The position numbers were made by a program, and so were the translations under genes. Shown one piece after another: positions 1-9,045 of a stretch of 42,817 nucleotides of DNA. The notes beneath the pieces were generated by a model. It worked only from the letters and a program-made list of their open reading frames with translations. It was not told the DNA's origin and made no database searches. Every line of letters begins with the position of its first letter. Positions within the stretch are counted from its first letter, which is position 1. Source of the DNA: Caballeronia glathei (GTDB taxonomy: Bacteria; Pseudomonadota; Gammaproteobacteria; Burkholderiales; Burkholderiaceae); NCBI RefSeq assembly GCF_000698595.1, contig NZ_JFHC01000069.1, positions 1-42,817 on the forward strand. Direction: 5' to 3'.

Positions 1-224
1 TCAAGATGCCATCACCGGGCGCTTACGCTATACCGTTCTGGGCTATTCCCGAATCAAAGTACACAGCGCCTTCCCAACGATTCGACGACGCCTCGCCGGG
101 AGGAGATAGCGATGTCCTAAAGTTTCGATACCTGCTGCCGATATCTATGAATGGCGAGAAAAAGAGCCGCATCCTGACTTCCCGTCGAATCACTGGAACA
201 ATTTTGTAATAAGGCCACAACTTC
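1..224. other. left edge, no firm gene
   Basis: No complete gene is visible before the lipoprotein. One + frame is open from base 2 to a TAG at 107-109 (about 35 residues, starting QDAITGRLRYTVLG) and could be the tail of a gene that begins outside the window. This is weak, because other frames are also open here. The ribosome-binding site of the next gene is poor. Confidence 0.3.
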
Positions 225-572
225 ATGAAAAAAATCATCGCAAGCGTGCTCGTCGCCGCTGCAGCCAGCTTGACGTTGGGTGGATGTGTCACCGGCAACG
301 CGTCAATAACGGATGAACAAAAGGTTTCGTCCATTCAGATCGGAAAGTCGACGATGCAGGATGTCGAACGCGCCTTCGGCAAGCCGGGTGACGTGGAGTT
401 GCAGCAAGGCGGCGAACAAGTCTGGACGTATCAAACCGTCAAAACGAATGCCGTGGCGTTCATCCCCATCGCCAATATGATGGGCAAGTCGGAAGAGGAG
501 CATAACCTGACCGTGCGCTTCAATAAAAAGGGTGTGGTAACCGCCATGGGCCGGGGCCAGCACAACATGTGA
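225..572 (+). CDS. small lipoprotein, SmpA/OmlA (BamE-like) fold
   Basis: A 115-residue lipoprotein. The N-terminus MKKIIASVLVAAAASLTLGGC is a signal peptide with lipobox LGGC, so Cys21 should be lipidated. The rest fits the SmpA/OmlA/BamE-like domain: a short helix (IQIGKSTMQDVERAFGKPG) with the family's I-x-x-G-x-(S/T)-x-x-x-V pattern, followed by WTYQ and a terminal strand with VRFNKKGVVT. Proteins of this fold stay at the inner face of the outer membrane. True BamE belongs to the beta-barrel assembly complex, but this short, variable copy is more likely a paralogue of unknown role. It stands alone, with a strong terminator 28 bases after its stop, so it is probably monocistronic. Family membership is fairly sure; the function is not. 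Confidence 0.8.
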   Translation: MKKIIASVLVAAAASLTLGGCVTGNASITDEQKVSSIQIGKSTMQDVERAFGKPGDVELQQGGEQVWTYQTVKTNAVAFIPIANMMGKSEEEHNLTVRFNKKGVVTAMGRGQHNM

Positions 573-600
573 CCTCGGGAAATCGAGGGGAAGCATAGAG

Positions 601-635
601 CCTGCAGCCGCGAATGGTCGGTTGCAGGTTTTTTT
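601..635 (+). terminator. intrinsic terminator after the lipoprotein gene
   Basis: A 10-bp stem (601-610 with 619-628, one G:U pair) with an 8-base loop is followed directly by seven T residues (629-635). It starts 28 bases after the lipoprotein stop codon. It is a standard Rho-independent terminator for the + strand. Confidence 0.85.
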
Positions 636-1055
636 GTTGTCCCGGCGTGCTCGGCGTCGCCGCACGCCGCCGCCAATTTCTTCCAACTGACGGCGTTAGC
701 CAACGCGCGGGGCTCTTGCGCTTACCGATTGTCAGCAATCTCGGAATCAACGTCGAGCGTCCGAAACTGGCCGAACCCAGTCCGACGATGAATTTGCAAC
801 ATCATCGAACGGCGATCGGTCGTTGTCAGCTCTGCCGTCGCTTCCATCCACGCGACAGTACAGCCGGGCGCCTGCCGATGCCAATCCGCTATCTATCCTT
901 AGGCAGACGGTTGTGCAACTTCTTGCCAAAACTTGGCAACTTTTTGCCGAGGTGGCGACGACTGATTCCACAGCGCCTTGACTTTGCCGCGGCCCCCGTA
1001 GGCTGAGTAGTGCGCCGGACATCGGGTCTTGCGCACAACTCCTTGAGGGTTACGC
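636..1055. other. 420-bp stretch without a gene
   Basis: No frame here has coding character that can be recognised. The only structure noted is the small T-followed hairpin at 923-945. The last bases carry the GAGG ribosome-binding site of the gene starting at 1056. Confidence 0.5.
923..945 (+). terminator. possible weak terminator hairpin
   Basis: A perfect 7-bp stem, TTGCCAA (923-929) with TTGGCAA (933-939), has a 3-base loop and is followed by C and five T residues. It looks like an intrinsic terminator, but no gene directly upstream on the + strand would need it, so its role is uncertain. Confidence 0.3.
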
Positions 1056-1517
1056 ATGGTCTACAGAGGCTCGTTTAAGGACATCATCTATCCGGCACCT
1101 AACGGTGAACCGAGGGCTGCGCGCTACCGAGTCATTCTTCTCGGCGAGTCGATACCGGAATCGGTTCGAGCGATAGTGCATTTGATCCAAGACGTCACAT
1201 GGTCCCCAGACGACAGTGAACAGAATCAGTCGCTAGACGTATTGCTCAACCGGATCGTGAGTCAGGAGTTGGATGGCATCCGCCTCGATCACATTCAACT
1301 TGTTGCTCAATCCGGAAGTAGGTTCATCGAATACCCGCTCGACTTCGATGCGGTCGACTACCACCGGCAGGGGAATCCAGTAAGGATGTCTGGCTTCGGA
1401 AAGAGCAGCGCCATCCATATCAATTTGCGCGACGTGACGGGCGGTTCCGTCGCCCTCTTTGTGGATCGTGACGGCGCACGCGCTGCAAGTGCTGCGCTCG
1501 AACAGGCGCTTCGATGA
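1056..1517 (+). CDS. hypothetical protein
   Basis: A 153-residue soluble protein that I do not recognise. It starts at ATG 1056 behind a GAGG ribosome-binding site. It has no signal peptide or membrane segment. The order is a short basic N-terminus, an alpha/beta-looking middle (RYRVILLGESIPESVRAIVHLI), and a strand-rich C-terminus ending with SVALFVDRDGARAASAALEQ. Its stop overlaps the start of the next gene in an ATGA arrangement at 1514-1517, so the two are very likely translated together and may act as a pair. No function is proposed. Confidence 0.7.
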   Translation: MVYRGSFKDIIYPAPNGEPRAARYRVILLGESIPESVRAIVHLIQDVTWSPDDSEQNQSLDVLLNRIVSQELDGIRLDHIQLVAQSGSRFIEYPLDFDAVDYHRQGNPVRMSGFGKSSAIHINLRDVTGGSVALFVDRDGARAASAALEQALR

Positions 1518-1831
1518 CGACGCGCCGTTATTCTGTGGGCCGGTGGGAATCTCTGTGGTCGAACGAGCCGTACATGAGCCACCGGATCGTCCTCGACCTC
1601 GAGACGAAAACCGTCGACGCGGGGCAGGACCGCAGCTATCACCGCTGGACGCCTATGTGCCTCGAGCACGTCGCCTGCATGCAGCAGATTCTCGACGAAA
1701 CATTCGGCGACATCTTCGACGACCCGGAGCAATACAGCTTTGAGCGTTGCGACGAGGTTCCAAATTGGGCTCTTCAGGCGTGGGACTGGCCGCGCGACGA
1801 ACGCTCGCCCGACGAGTGTCGAGAGATCTAA
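1514..1831 (+). CDS. hypothetical acidic protein
   Basis: A 105-residue protein, unrecognised, whose ATG overlaps the stop of the preceding gene by ATGA, which indicates translational coupling. It is acidic and rich in tryptophan and tyrosine, with no membrane segment. The C-terminal half reads DETFGDIFDDPEQYSF and then a Trp/Asp-rich tail (WALQAWDWPRDERSPD). It converges on the minus-strand gene ending at 1866, with only 34 bases between them. The pairing with the upstream gene is seen in the sequence; the role is unknown. Confidence 0.7.
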   Translation: MTTRRYSVGRWESLWSNEPYMSHRIVLDLETKTVDAGQDRSYHRWTPMCLEHVACMQQILDETFGDIFDDPEQYSFERCDEVPNWALQAWDWPRDERSPDECREI

Positions 1832-1865
1832 TAGTCGGTCCTACCGAGGGTCGGTCGCCGGGCTC

Positions 1866-2339
1866 TTATGCCGCGCTGCCTCTACTAGCGGCGAGCTTCT
1901 GCGGAAGCGAGGCTAGCAGCCGATCGAGGCGCTCGGTCGCTGCCGCGATGGCGGCCAAGCGTACTTCGCGCAACTGCCGATCGTGCTCGTTGACGATCGC
2001 TGTGAGGGGATCGAGCATCGCCTGCGGGAATTCCCACTCACCAGTGGCTTCTCCGTGATCAAGGATCGCGAGCACGTCGTTCTCAACCGCGCGGATGTTG
2101 GACAGATCGATCTCCCCGTGGCCCTTCTCCGTCAAGAAGCTGGTGAGCAAAACCACCTGTGCTAGGCACGTCGCTTCTCGGCGTCCGGACCGCCGCTGCC
2201 GAACGTTTTCGAGCGCAATACGAAATTGCAGACTCATCGCATCGGCATCTCGCCGCGGCATCGGCAACAGGAGGCGCTTCGTCCCGCGACCTCGGGGCGG
2301 CCTCTGAGCAGAAGGTTTTCGTTTCTTGGAGACAGGCAT
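1866..2339 (-). CDS. hypothetical helical protein
   Basis: A protein of about 157 residues with a basic, low-complexity N-terminus (MPVSKKRKPSAQRPPRGRG) and a helical remainder (QFRIALENVRQRRSG, then HDRQLREVRLAAIAAATERL). The start at 2339 was chosen because the protein character begins there. The frame stays open upstream to 2405, and neither start has a good ribosome-binding site. No domain is recognised. It is divergent from imuA, whose LexA-controlled promoter lies about 160 bases away. Some regulation shared with the SOS promoter is possible, but nothing in the sequence shows it. Confidence 0.6.
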   Translation of the reverse strand: MPVSKKRKPSAQRPPRGRGTKRLLLPMPRRDADAMSLQFRIALENVRQRRSGRREATCLAQVVLLTSFLTEKGHGEIDLSNIRAVENDVLAILDHGEATGEWEFPQAMLDPLTAIVNEHDRQLREVRLAAIAAATERLDRLLASLPQKLAASRGSAA

Positions 2340-2492
2340 CGGCGAGATCGCCAACGTGGAAAAACGCAATTTTAGCAAGCACCCGAGAAACGAACAGACG
2401 TTCATTTAGATGGCGCAACGGTGGATGGCCGCGGCATTACGTCGTTTGTCGCCGCCTGCCAAGCAGAGCCCGGCGTCGGTCGAAAAATCGGC

Positions 2493-2517
2493 TAGAATAC
2501 TGTACATATATACAGTA
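2493..2517 (+). promoter_or_regulatory. LexA (SOS) box with -10 element of the imuAB-dnaE2 operon
   Basis: TACTGTACATATATACAGTA at 2498-2517 is a near-perfect palindrome matching the LexA consensus CTG-N10-CAG (CTG 2500-2502, CAG 2513-2515), with the AT-rich core and TA flanks of the E. coli-type box. A -10-like TAGAAT (2493-2498) abuts it, so LexA would block RNA polymerase directly. It lies 14 bases before the imuA start codon. It predicts DNA-damage induction of the whole cassette. Confidence 0.92.
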
Positions 2518-2531
2518 CAACAGGCGACACC

Positions 2532-3233
2532 ATGGGTCTCCCGGCTCCTGAAAGCATCCACCCATCGCTATGGCGTGGCACGCAACTCGCTTCGGCGCGG
2601 GTCAACGTTGTGTCGTGCGGATTCGAGGACCTGATGCACGAGTTACCCGGCGGCGGATGGCCGAAAGGCTCTCTCACCGATTTGCTCGTCCAGCAACCCG
2701 GCATTGGAGAGTTGCGCTTGCTGTTGCCGGCCCTGCGTGCCGTTGCTCGTCGGCCGATCGCCCTATTACAGGCGCCCCATCGGTTCCATCCGGAGGCCGC
2801 CGCATACTGGGGCTTGCCGGAGACGTCGCTCAATGTGATCCGTGCGACGAAGACCGCCGATGCATTGTGGTCCGCGGAGCAAATCTTGCGAGCCGGAAGC
2901 TTCGGCGCTCTGCTCTTTTGGCAGACCCACGTTCGCCCCGAGTCGCTGCGACGGCTGCACCTTGCCGCGCAGACGTCCGAGACACTGTTTTTCATGTTCA
3001 GGCCGCTCGCCAGTGCCAGCGACACGTCGCCCGCTCCCCTGCGCATCGCCGTGCGTCCCGGTCGTGACAGTGTGGCGCTCGACTTTGTGAAGCGCCGCGG
3101 TCCCAATCGAGATGAGCCGTTAATCGTCAGGTTGTCCCATTCGCCCATCCTGTTAAATCGTCATGCAACTCTGGATCGGCGTGTTTCTGCCCTACCTCAG
3201 CCGCGAAATCTTCCGGCCGAACTGGTCTCCTAG
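2532..3233 (+). CDS. imuA: ImuA, SOS mutagenesis accessory protein
   Basis: A 233-residue ImuA of the usual length. ImuA is a RecA/SulA-like protein that, with ImuB and DnaE2, forms the SOS-induced mutasome for error-prone translesion synthesis in bacteria lacking UmuDC. Family features visible are the N-terminal segment ending in HELPGGGWPKGSL, which corresponds to the RecA-like entry 'LPGGGxPxGxLxE', and the region after it (LPALRAVARRPIALLQAP) matching the degenerate nucleotide-binding core. It starts 14 bases after the LexA box and overlaps imuB by 71 bases in a different frame, so the two are probably translationally coupled. Identification rests on both sequence and the imuA-imuB-dnaE2 order. 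Confidence 0.9.
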   Translation: MGLPAPESIHPSLWRGTQLASARVNVVSCGFEDLMHELPGGGWPKGSLTDLLVQQPGIGELRLLLPALRAVARRPIALLQAPHRFHPEAAAYWGLPETSLNVIRATKTADALWSAEQILRAGSFGALLFWQTHVRPESLRRLHLAAQTSETLFFMFRPLASASDTSPAPLRIAVRPGRDSVALDFVKRRGPNRDEPLIVRLSHSPILLNRHATLDRRVSALPQPRNLPAELVS

Positions 3234-4629
3234 TTCGAAGGAAGGACTTGTCGTGCTCGATCACGAACGCGTCATCGCACTGGACAACGACGCGCGCGAC
3301 GCGGGCGTTCGCGCAGGCATGCGCCGCGGCGGCGTACTCACGCTCGCGCCAGACGCCAAACTTCATGACCGAGATGAGCTTCGGGAGCAGCAGGCTATCT
3401 CCGACGTCGCGACGGCCCTGATGCAGTTCAGCCCCCAGGTCGCGATCGCCGAAGAACAAACGGTGCTCGTCGACGTATCCGCCAGCTTGCGGCTCTTTGG
3501 CGGCATCCGCGCGATCCATCGCGCGATTCGCAAGTCGCTCGCGGCGTTTGGCTTCACAGTGCGCACGAGCGTCGCACCAACCGGTCAAGGCGCGTGGCTC
3601 ATGTCCCGCTACCGAGGCGGCCAGCGCCTCTCGATTCGATCGTTCGAGCGCCAATTGAGTGTCCTGCCGGCGCTGCTCGTGCCCGAGACGCGGCGCTTTG
3701 CCGACTGGTTCAACGGTCTCGGCTGCTCGAGCGTGGCCGACCTGCGTCGCCTGCCGCGCGCGGGCCTGAAAAAGCGCTGCGGTACGGCACTGCTCGATAC
3801 CTTGGACCGTGCCGTTGGTGAGGCTCCTGAATTGTTCGAATGGGTGCAAACGCCGCCGTCATTCAATGCACGGCTCGAACTGCCGGATCGCGTCGAGCAC
3901 GCCGAAGCGGTACTGTTCGCCGCTCGTCGCCTGCTGGTTCAGCTCACTGGGTGGCTCGCGAGCAAGCAACTCGCGGTGACACGATTTACTGTAGAACTGG
4001 AGCACGAACGCGGCCGCGCTGCGCTTGCGCCCACCGCCGTCGAAATCGCACTCGCTGAACCGACTTGGCACGAAGAACATCTCACACGCCTATTGAAAGA
4101 GCGACTTGGGCGGATAGAGCTCGTCGCTGCGGTCATCGCCGTGCGACTGGCTGTCAACGACGTGGAAGGCGCTGAACCCCCGTCAGACACGCTATTCCCC
4201 GAACCGGGAGGAAACGCCGAAGATCACAACCGGCTGATGGAACTGCTGATCGCGCGGCTCGGGCCCGAGAACGTGCTACGCGCAGCGCCCGTTGCCGACC
4301 ATCGGCCGGAAGTCATCGCGAACTGGGTGCCCGTGACGAGCGACGTCAAGGGTTGCGCATTGCCGGGCGATCAGCCGCGGCCGTCATGGCTGCTGGAAAC
4401 GCCGGTTCAGTTAATGACTCGCCAGCACCGGCCGTTCTACGGCAGCCCGCTGCGGACGGTTTCGCCCGGCGAACGTGTCGAAGCCGGCTGGTGGGACGGC
4501 GAACTGGTAACGCGAGACTATTTCGTCGCCGAAGCCGACGACCATACTTGCTACTGGATCTATCGCGAGCGCGTGGGCAGCCGCGACGAGGAAGATCCGC
4601 GCTGGTTCCTGCATGGCCTCTTCGGGTAA
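3163..4629 (+). CDS. imuB: ImuB, catalytically inactive Y-family polymerase homologue
   Basis: A 488-residue ImuB, normal length. ImuB is the Y-family-related hub of the mutasome; it binds the sliding clamp, ImuA and DnaE2 but does not polymerise. The start MQLWIGVFLPYL is characteristic of the family. The first catalytic Asp of Y-family polymerases is absent from that strand, and the usual SIDE site is replaced by LVDVSASLRLFGG (about residues 102-114), consistent with an inactive polymerase. The little-finger and C-terminal adaptor regions follow, with an aromatic C-terminus (HTCYWIYRER, then WFLHGLFG) usual for this family. It begins inside the end of imuA and stops 6 bases before dnaE2. 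It appears intact. Confidence 0.92.
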   Translation: MQLWIGVFLPYLSREIFRPNWSPSSKEGLVVLDHERVIALDNDARDAGVRAGMRRGGVLTLAPDAKLHDRDELREQQAISDVATALMQFSPQVAIAEEQTVLVDVSASLRLFGGIRAIHRAIRKSLAAFGFTVRTSVAPTGQGAWLMSRYRGGQRLSIRSFERQLSVLPALLVPETRRFADWFNGLGCSSVADLRRLPRAGLKKRCGTALLDTLDRAVGEAPELFEWVQTPPSFNARLELPDRVEHAEAVLFAARRLLVQLTGWLASKQLAVTRFTVELEHERGRAALAPTAVEIALAEPTWHEEHLTRLLKERLGRIELVAAVIAVRLAVNDVEGAEPPSDTLFPEPGGNAEDHNRLMELLIARLGPENVLRAAPVADHRPEVIANWVPVTSDVKGCALPGDQPRPSWLLETPVQLMTRQHRPFYGSPLRTVSPGERVEAGWWDGELVTRDYFVAEADDHTCYWIYRERVGSRDEEDPRWFLHGLFG

Positions 4630-4635
4630 CGTGCG

Positions 4636-7600
4636 ATGGACCTGTTCTCTGCCACGCTGCCCGGGTACGCCGAGCTGCAGTGCTACTCCAACTTCACGTT
4701 CCTGCGCGGCGCCTCGCACGCGGAAGAGCTCATCGAGCGTGCTGAGCGGCTGGGCTACTTCGCAATCGCCGTCACCGACGAATGTTCGCTCGCCGGCGTG
4801 GTCCGCGCACACGTCGCGGCAAAGAAGACCGGTGTTCACCTGCTCATTGGCGCACATTTTCAGCTGACGAACGCCGACGGAACACCCGCCCTCGCCTTCA
4901 CTGCGCTCGCGCAGACCCGCGACGGCTATGGCAACCTGTCTGAGCTAATTACGCTTGCTCGCACGCGCACGGCGAAAGGCACCTACCTGCTCACGCCCCA
5001 CGATCTGGCGCGTCCAGAGGCGCCGTACGCGCACCTGCGCGGACTGCCCGGCTGCCTCATCATCCTGTCGCCGGAGTATCCAGCGAAGGAAGAGCGACTC
5101 GACTCGCAGGTCGAGTGGCTGGCGGATACATTCGACGATCGCTGTTGGGTCGCGCTCACGCTTCATGCGCGCGCGATGGACGACATTCACCGAGGCATCG
5201 TTGAGTATGTGGCCGACAAACACGGCGTGCCGGTGGTGGCCACCGGCGCCGTCACGATGCACGTTCGATCACGCAAACCGCTTCAGGACACGCTGACCGC
5301 GGTACGCCTGAACCGCTCAATCGCGGAATGTGGGTTCGACTTGGCGCAAAACGCCGAGCAGCACCTGCGCCCTCGCCTTCGTCTCGCCAATCTGTATCCC
5401 GAGCGCGCGCTGATCGAAACGCTCAATGTCGCCAGCCATTGCACATTCTCGTTGGACGAACTGCGATACGAGTATCCGGACGAACTCGTGTCTGAAGGCG
5501 TCACGCCGACCGCCTATCTGCGGCAGGAAACCTATATCGGCGCGCACCGCCGCTTTCCGGAAGGCATCCCGCACAACGTCCAGATCCAGATCGAACACGA
5601 ACTCGCTCTGATCGCGGACCTGAAATACGAGCCGTACTTTCTGACGGTCTACGACTTGGTGCGCTTCGCGCGCAACGAGGGAATACTGTGCCAGGGTCGT
5701 GGGTCCGCCGCCAACTCGGCCGTTTGCTACTGCCTGGGCGTCACCGAGGTCGATCCGGCACGCAGCTCGATGCTGTTCGAACGCTTCATCAGCAAGGAAC
5801 GGGGCGAGCCGCCCGATATCGACGTCGACTTCGAGCACCAGCGGCGCGAAGAAGTCATCCAGTACATCTATCGCAAGTACACGCGCACGCGTGCGGCGCT
5901 CGCGGCCGCCGTCACCACATATCGCCCGAAAAGCGCACTGCGCGACTCCGGCAAGGCGCTCGGCGTCGATCCGGTTATCGTCGACAAGGTCGCAAAGGCG
6001 CATCACTGGTTCGACTCGAGTGCCGATCTGCTCAATCGCTTCGTTGAATCCGGGCTCGACACCTCGGCGCCAATGATTCAGCAGTGGGCCCAGCTTGCCG
6101 CTCAGCTGCTTGGCTTTCCGCGACACCTTTCGCAGCACACAGGTGGATTCGTGATCGCGCGTGGCAAGCTCTCGCGCCTCGTGCCCATCGAGAACGCGGC
6201 GATGGTGGATCGTAGCGTCATCCAGTGGGACAAGGACGACCTCGAAGCGCTCGGCCTGCTGAAGATCGACGTGCTCGCGCTGGGCATGCTGTCCGCGATC
6301 CGACGGACACTCGATCTTGTCTCGCAGCAGCGCGGGGAGCCCTTCGAGATTCAGGACATTCCGGCTGAAGATCCAAACACATATGAGATGATCTGTCGGG
6401 CCGATACGGTCGGCGTCTTCCAGATCGAATCGCGCGCTCAGATGAGCATGCTGCCGCGCCTGCAGCCGCGCGAGTTCTACGACCTGGTCATCGAGGTGGC
6501 GATCGTGCGACCCGGGCCGGTTCAGGGCGGCATGGTCCACCCCTACTTGCGCCGGCGGCAGAGGCTCGAGCCCGTGTCGTTTCCGAGTCCGGACATGGAA
6601 ACCGCGCTCGCGCGCACGCTTGGCGTACCGATCTTTCAGGAGCAGGTGATGCAAGTCGCCATGCTCGCGGCCGGCTTCTCGGCCGGCGAGGCCGACCAGC
6701 TCCGGCGTTCGATGGCCGCCTGGAAGCGCAAAGGTGGCCTGCAGCATTATTACGATCGCATCGTCAACGGCATGCTCGAGCGGGGCTACGAGCGCGAGTT
6801 TGCTGAGTCCATCTTCGCGTAAATTCAGGGCTTCGGTGAATACGGCTTCCCGGAGAGCCATGCAGCGAGCTTTGCCCTCCTCGTCTACGCGAGCAGTTGG
6901 CTGAAGTGCCATGAACCCGCCGCGTTCCTGTGCGCGATGCTCAATAGCCAGCCGATGGGGTTTTATTCCCCGTCGCAACTCGTGCAGGACGCAAAGCGCC
7001 ACAAGGTCCGCGTGTTGCCCATCGACGTCACGATCAGCAACTGGGACTCGGCACTCGAAGGAGACGGATCGATGGCGCCGGTGCGGCTCGGCCTCGCGCT
7101 TGTACGAGGCATGCGAGAAGAGTCCGCAGCGCGCATCGAAGCGGCGCGTGCCGTGCGGTCGTTCGACAGTGTGAACGACCTCGCGAATCGCGCGCGCCTC
7201 GACCGGCACGACCTGCAGGTGCTGGCCGATGCAAATGCGCTGGCAGCGCTCTCAGGCAACCGGCGTGAAGCACTGTGGCAGGCGGTGGCAGCCGTGCCGG
7301 ACAAGGACTTACTGCGGGCGACGGCGCGCGAGGAAGAATTGCCCGTGCTGGCCGCGCCCAGCGAAGGCGAGGAAATCGTTAGCGACTACCGATCGACCGG
7401 CCTCACACTCAACCGCCATCCACTCGCGTTGCTGCGTGAGCGGCTCAACGAAAAGAAGATCTTCGCCGCATCGACGCTGGCCGCGTACCCGAACGGACGG
7501 CTCGCCAAGGCGTGCGGCATCGTCACCGTGCGTCAGCGTCCGGGCACCGCGAATGGCGTGCTTTTCATCACGCTCGAAGACGAAACCGGCCAGATCAACG

Positions 7601-7779
7601 TGATCGTCTGGCCATCACTCGTTGAGAAGTTCAGGAAGGAGGCGCTCGGTGCATCGCTGCTCGGTGTATATGGCGTTTGGCAGCGCGAGGGAGAGGTGAA
7701 GCATCTGGTCGCCAACCGCCTCGTCGACATGACCGCTCTGCTGGGGAATCTAGCGACGAATAGCCGGAATTTTCACTGA
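4636..7779 (+). pseudogene. dnaE2: dnaE2, error-prone DNA polymerase III alpha, interrupted by in-frame stop
   Basis: Reads as a full-length DnaE2 (1,047 codons) apart from one TAA at 6820-6822, codon 729. The same frame continues on the other side with the conserved IQGFGEYGFPESHAASFALL and runs to 7779, so this is a point nonsense change, not a frameshift. The usual residue here is Lys or Gln; one base change (AAA or CAA to TAA) suffices. An N-terminal PHP domain is followed by the polymerase site with D396 and D398 (PDIDVDFEH) and D545 (LLKIDVLALG). The product would keep the palm but lose the end of the fingers, the HhH region and the OB fold. The downstream part has no ribosome-binding site at its first Met (6937). 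A sequencing error is the main alternative. The gene is third in the LexA-controlled operon. Confidence 0.9.
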
Positions 7780-7944
7780 TCCCACCGGGTGCGCGCCGAG
7801 AGCGCCCACGTCGCTTGTCGACCCAATCCGGTCCTCCAGTAGCAGACTTCGAACGGCGGCTATTCGAGGATGAGCTGCCGCACATGGCCACAGACTTTCC
7901 CCATTCAACCGCCTCGCGCGGACAAGACTCCGGACGCCCGCCCC

Positions 7945-8964
7945 TCATCCGCAGACGCGATCCCGGTCATGGAAGCGTTGCATCCAGTAGGGGAACGGCA
8001 CTGTTGGTTCAGATACTTTATCGAGCCGCGCGCACTGTTCGGAGGTTAATACGAGATTCTGTGCATCGAGATTAGCTGCGAGTTGCTCGCACGTGCGGGC
8101 TCCGACGATGACAGAAGTGATCTGCTCGCGCGCGAGCAACCAGCCTAATGAGACTTGAGCCGGCGTGGCCCCTAGTTCGTCGGCGACTTCACGCAATACT
8201 GCGAGGATCGGCTCCGCCCTGACTGTATCGACCGGCGGAAAGTCGAGTTTGGCACGCCGCCCGACAGCTTCGCCATTCTGCGAGTACTTGCCGCTCAGGT
8301 AGCCACCTGCGAGCGGACTCCAAACCAAGAGGCCCATTCTGTTTTTCGCTGCAACCGGCATGAGTTCGTGCTCGATATCGCGGCTCGTCAGCGAATAGTG
8401 CACCTGATTGCTCACGACATGAGCCCGATCGGTACGCAACGTTATGCCGACGGCCCGCTCGAGATCGCCTGCACTGAAATTGCACACGCCAATATGGCGG
8501 ACCTTGCCTTGGGTGACGAGGTCGTCCAGCACACGAAGCGTCTCGTCGAGCGGAACAAGCGCATCACGGTCATGCAACTGGAACAGGTCGATGTGATCGC
8601 GACCGAGTCTCTTCAGGCTTGTCTCGACCGAGCGCATGATGTGTGAGCGGCCCAATCCCACTTCGTTCTGGCGAGGGCCGGTGCGTAGCCGAACCTTGGT
8701 CGCGACGAGCATTCGATCTTCGTCCAGCCCCAGCGCTTTCAGCACATGGCCCACGACCTCTTCTGAGCGACCTTGCGAATAGGCGTCCGCCGTGTCGATC
8801 AGGTTGACGCCACCTTCCACGGCCATCGCGACGAGCCGGGCGGCCTGATCGCTGTTCAAGCCGGCAATATTGCCCCAGATGCCCGAGCCAGCACCGAAAG
8901 TCATTGCGCCCAAGCTCAGTCGTGAGACGCGTAGACCAGTTCTGCCAAGCGTGCTGTATTCCAT
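7945..8964 (-). CDS. aldo/keto reductase
   Basis: A 339-residue NADPH-dependent aldo/keto reductase of the YajO/Tas type. The catalytic tetrad is visible: D57 and Y62 in LIDTADAYSQG, K90 in VATKVRL, H131 in DLFQLHD. The C-terminal coenzyme-binding segment TSVIVGARTCEQLAANL is present. The start at 8964 was preferred over the longer frame to 9036 because MEYSTLGRTGLRVS is the canonical family N-terminus and AAGGAA lies just upstream. It is the last of three minus-strand genes (serine hydrolase, NmrA-like, this one) with gaps of 63 and 81 bases, probably one operon controlled by the divergent LysR gene. The substrate is unknown; it converges on dnaE2. Confidence 0.9.
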   Translation of the reverse strand: MEYSTLGRTGLRVSRLSLGAMTFGAGSGIWGNIAGLNSDQAARLVAMAVEGGVNLIDTADAYSQGRSEEVVGHVLKALGLDEDRMLVATKVRLRTGPRQNEVGLGRSHIMRSVETSLKRLGRDHIDLFQLHDRDALVPLDETLRVLDDLVTQGKVRHIGVCNFSAGDLERAVGITLRTDRAHVVSNQVHYSLTSRDIEHELMPVAAKNRMGLLVWSPLAGGYLSGKYSQNGEAVGRRAKLDFPPVDTVRAEPILAVLREVADELGATPAQVSLGWLLAREQITSVIVGARTCEQLAANLDAQNLVLTSEQCARLDKVSEPTVPFPYWMQRFHDRDRVCG

Positions 8965-9045
8965 CGTGTATTCCTTGTTTGAACGAAAACCTGATGCATC
9001 GGTAGAGTAAGACCTGGAGTCCGCTCGTCGCGCCATCGGCTCTGG

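Noticed and set aside
933..948. TTGGCAACTTTTTGCC resembles a sigma-54 -24/-12 promoter
   Set aside because: The GG-to-GC spacing is 9 bases instead of 10, no enhancer-binding protein is nearby, and the same bases form a hairpin with a T tract.
6937..7779. Second half of dnaE2 as an independently translated gene
   Set aside because: The first Met has no ribosome-binding site, and 114 bases between the stop and this Met also read as conserved DnaE2 in the same frame.
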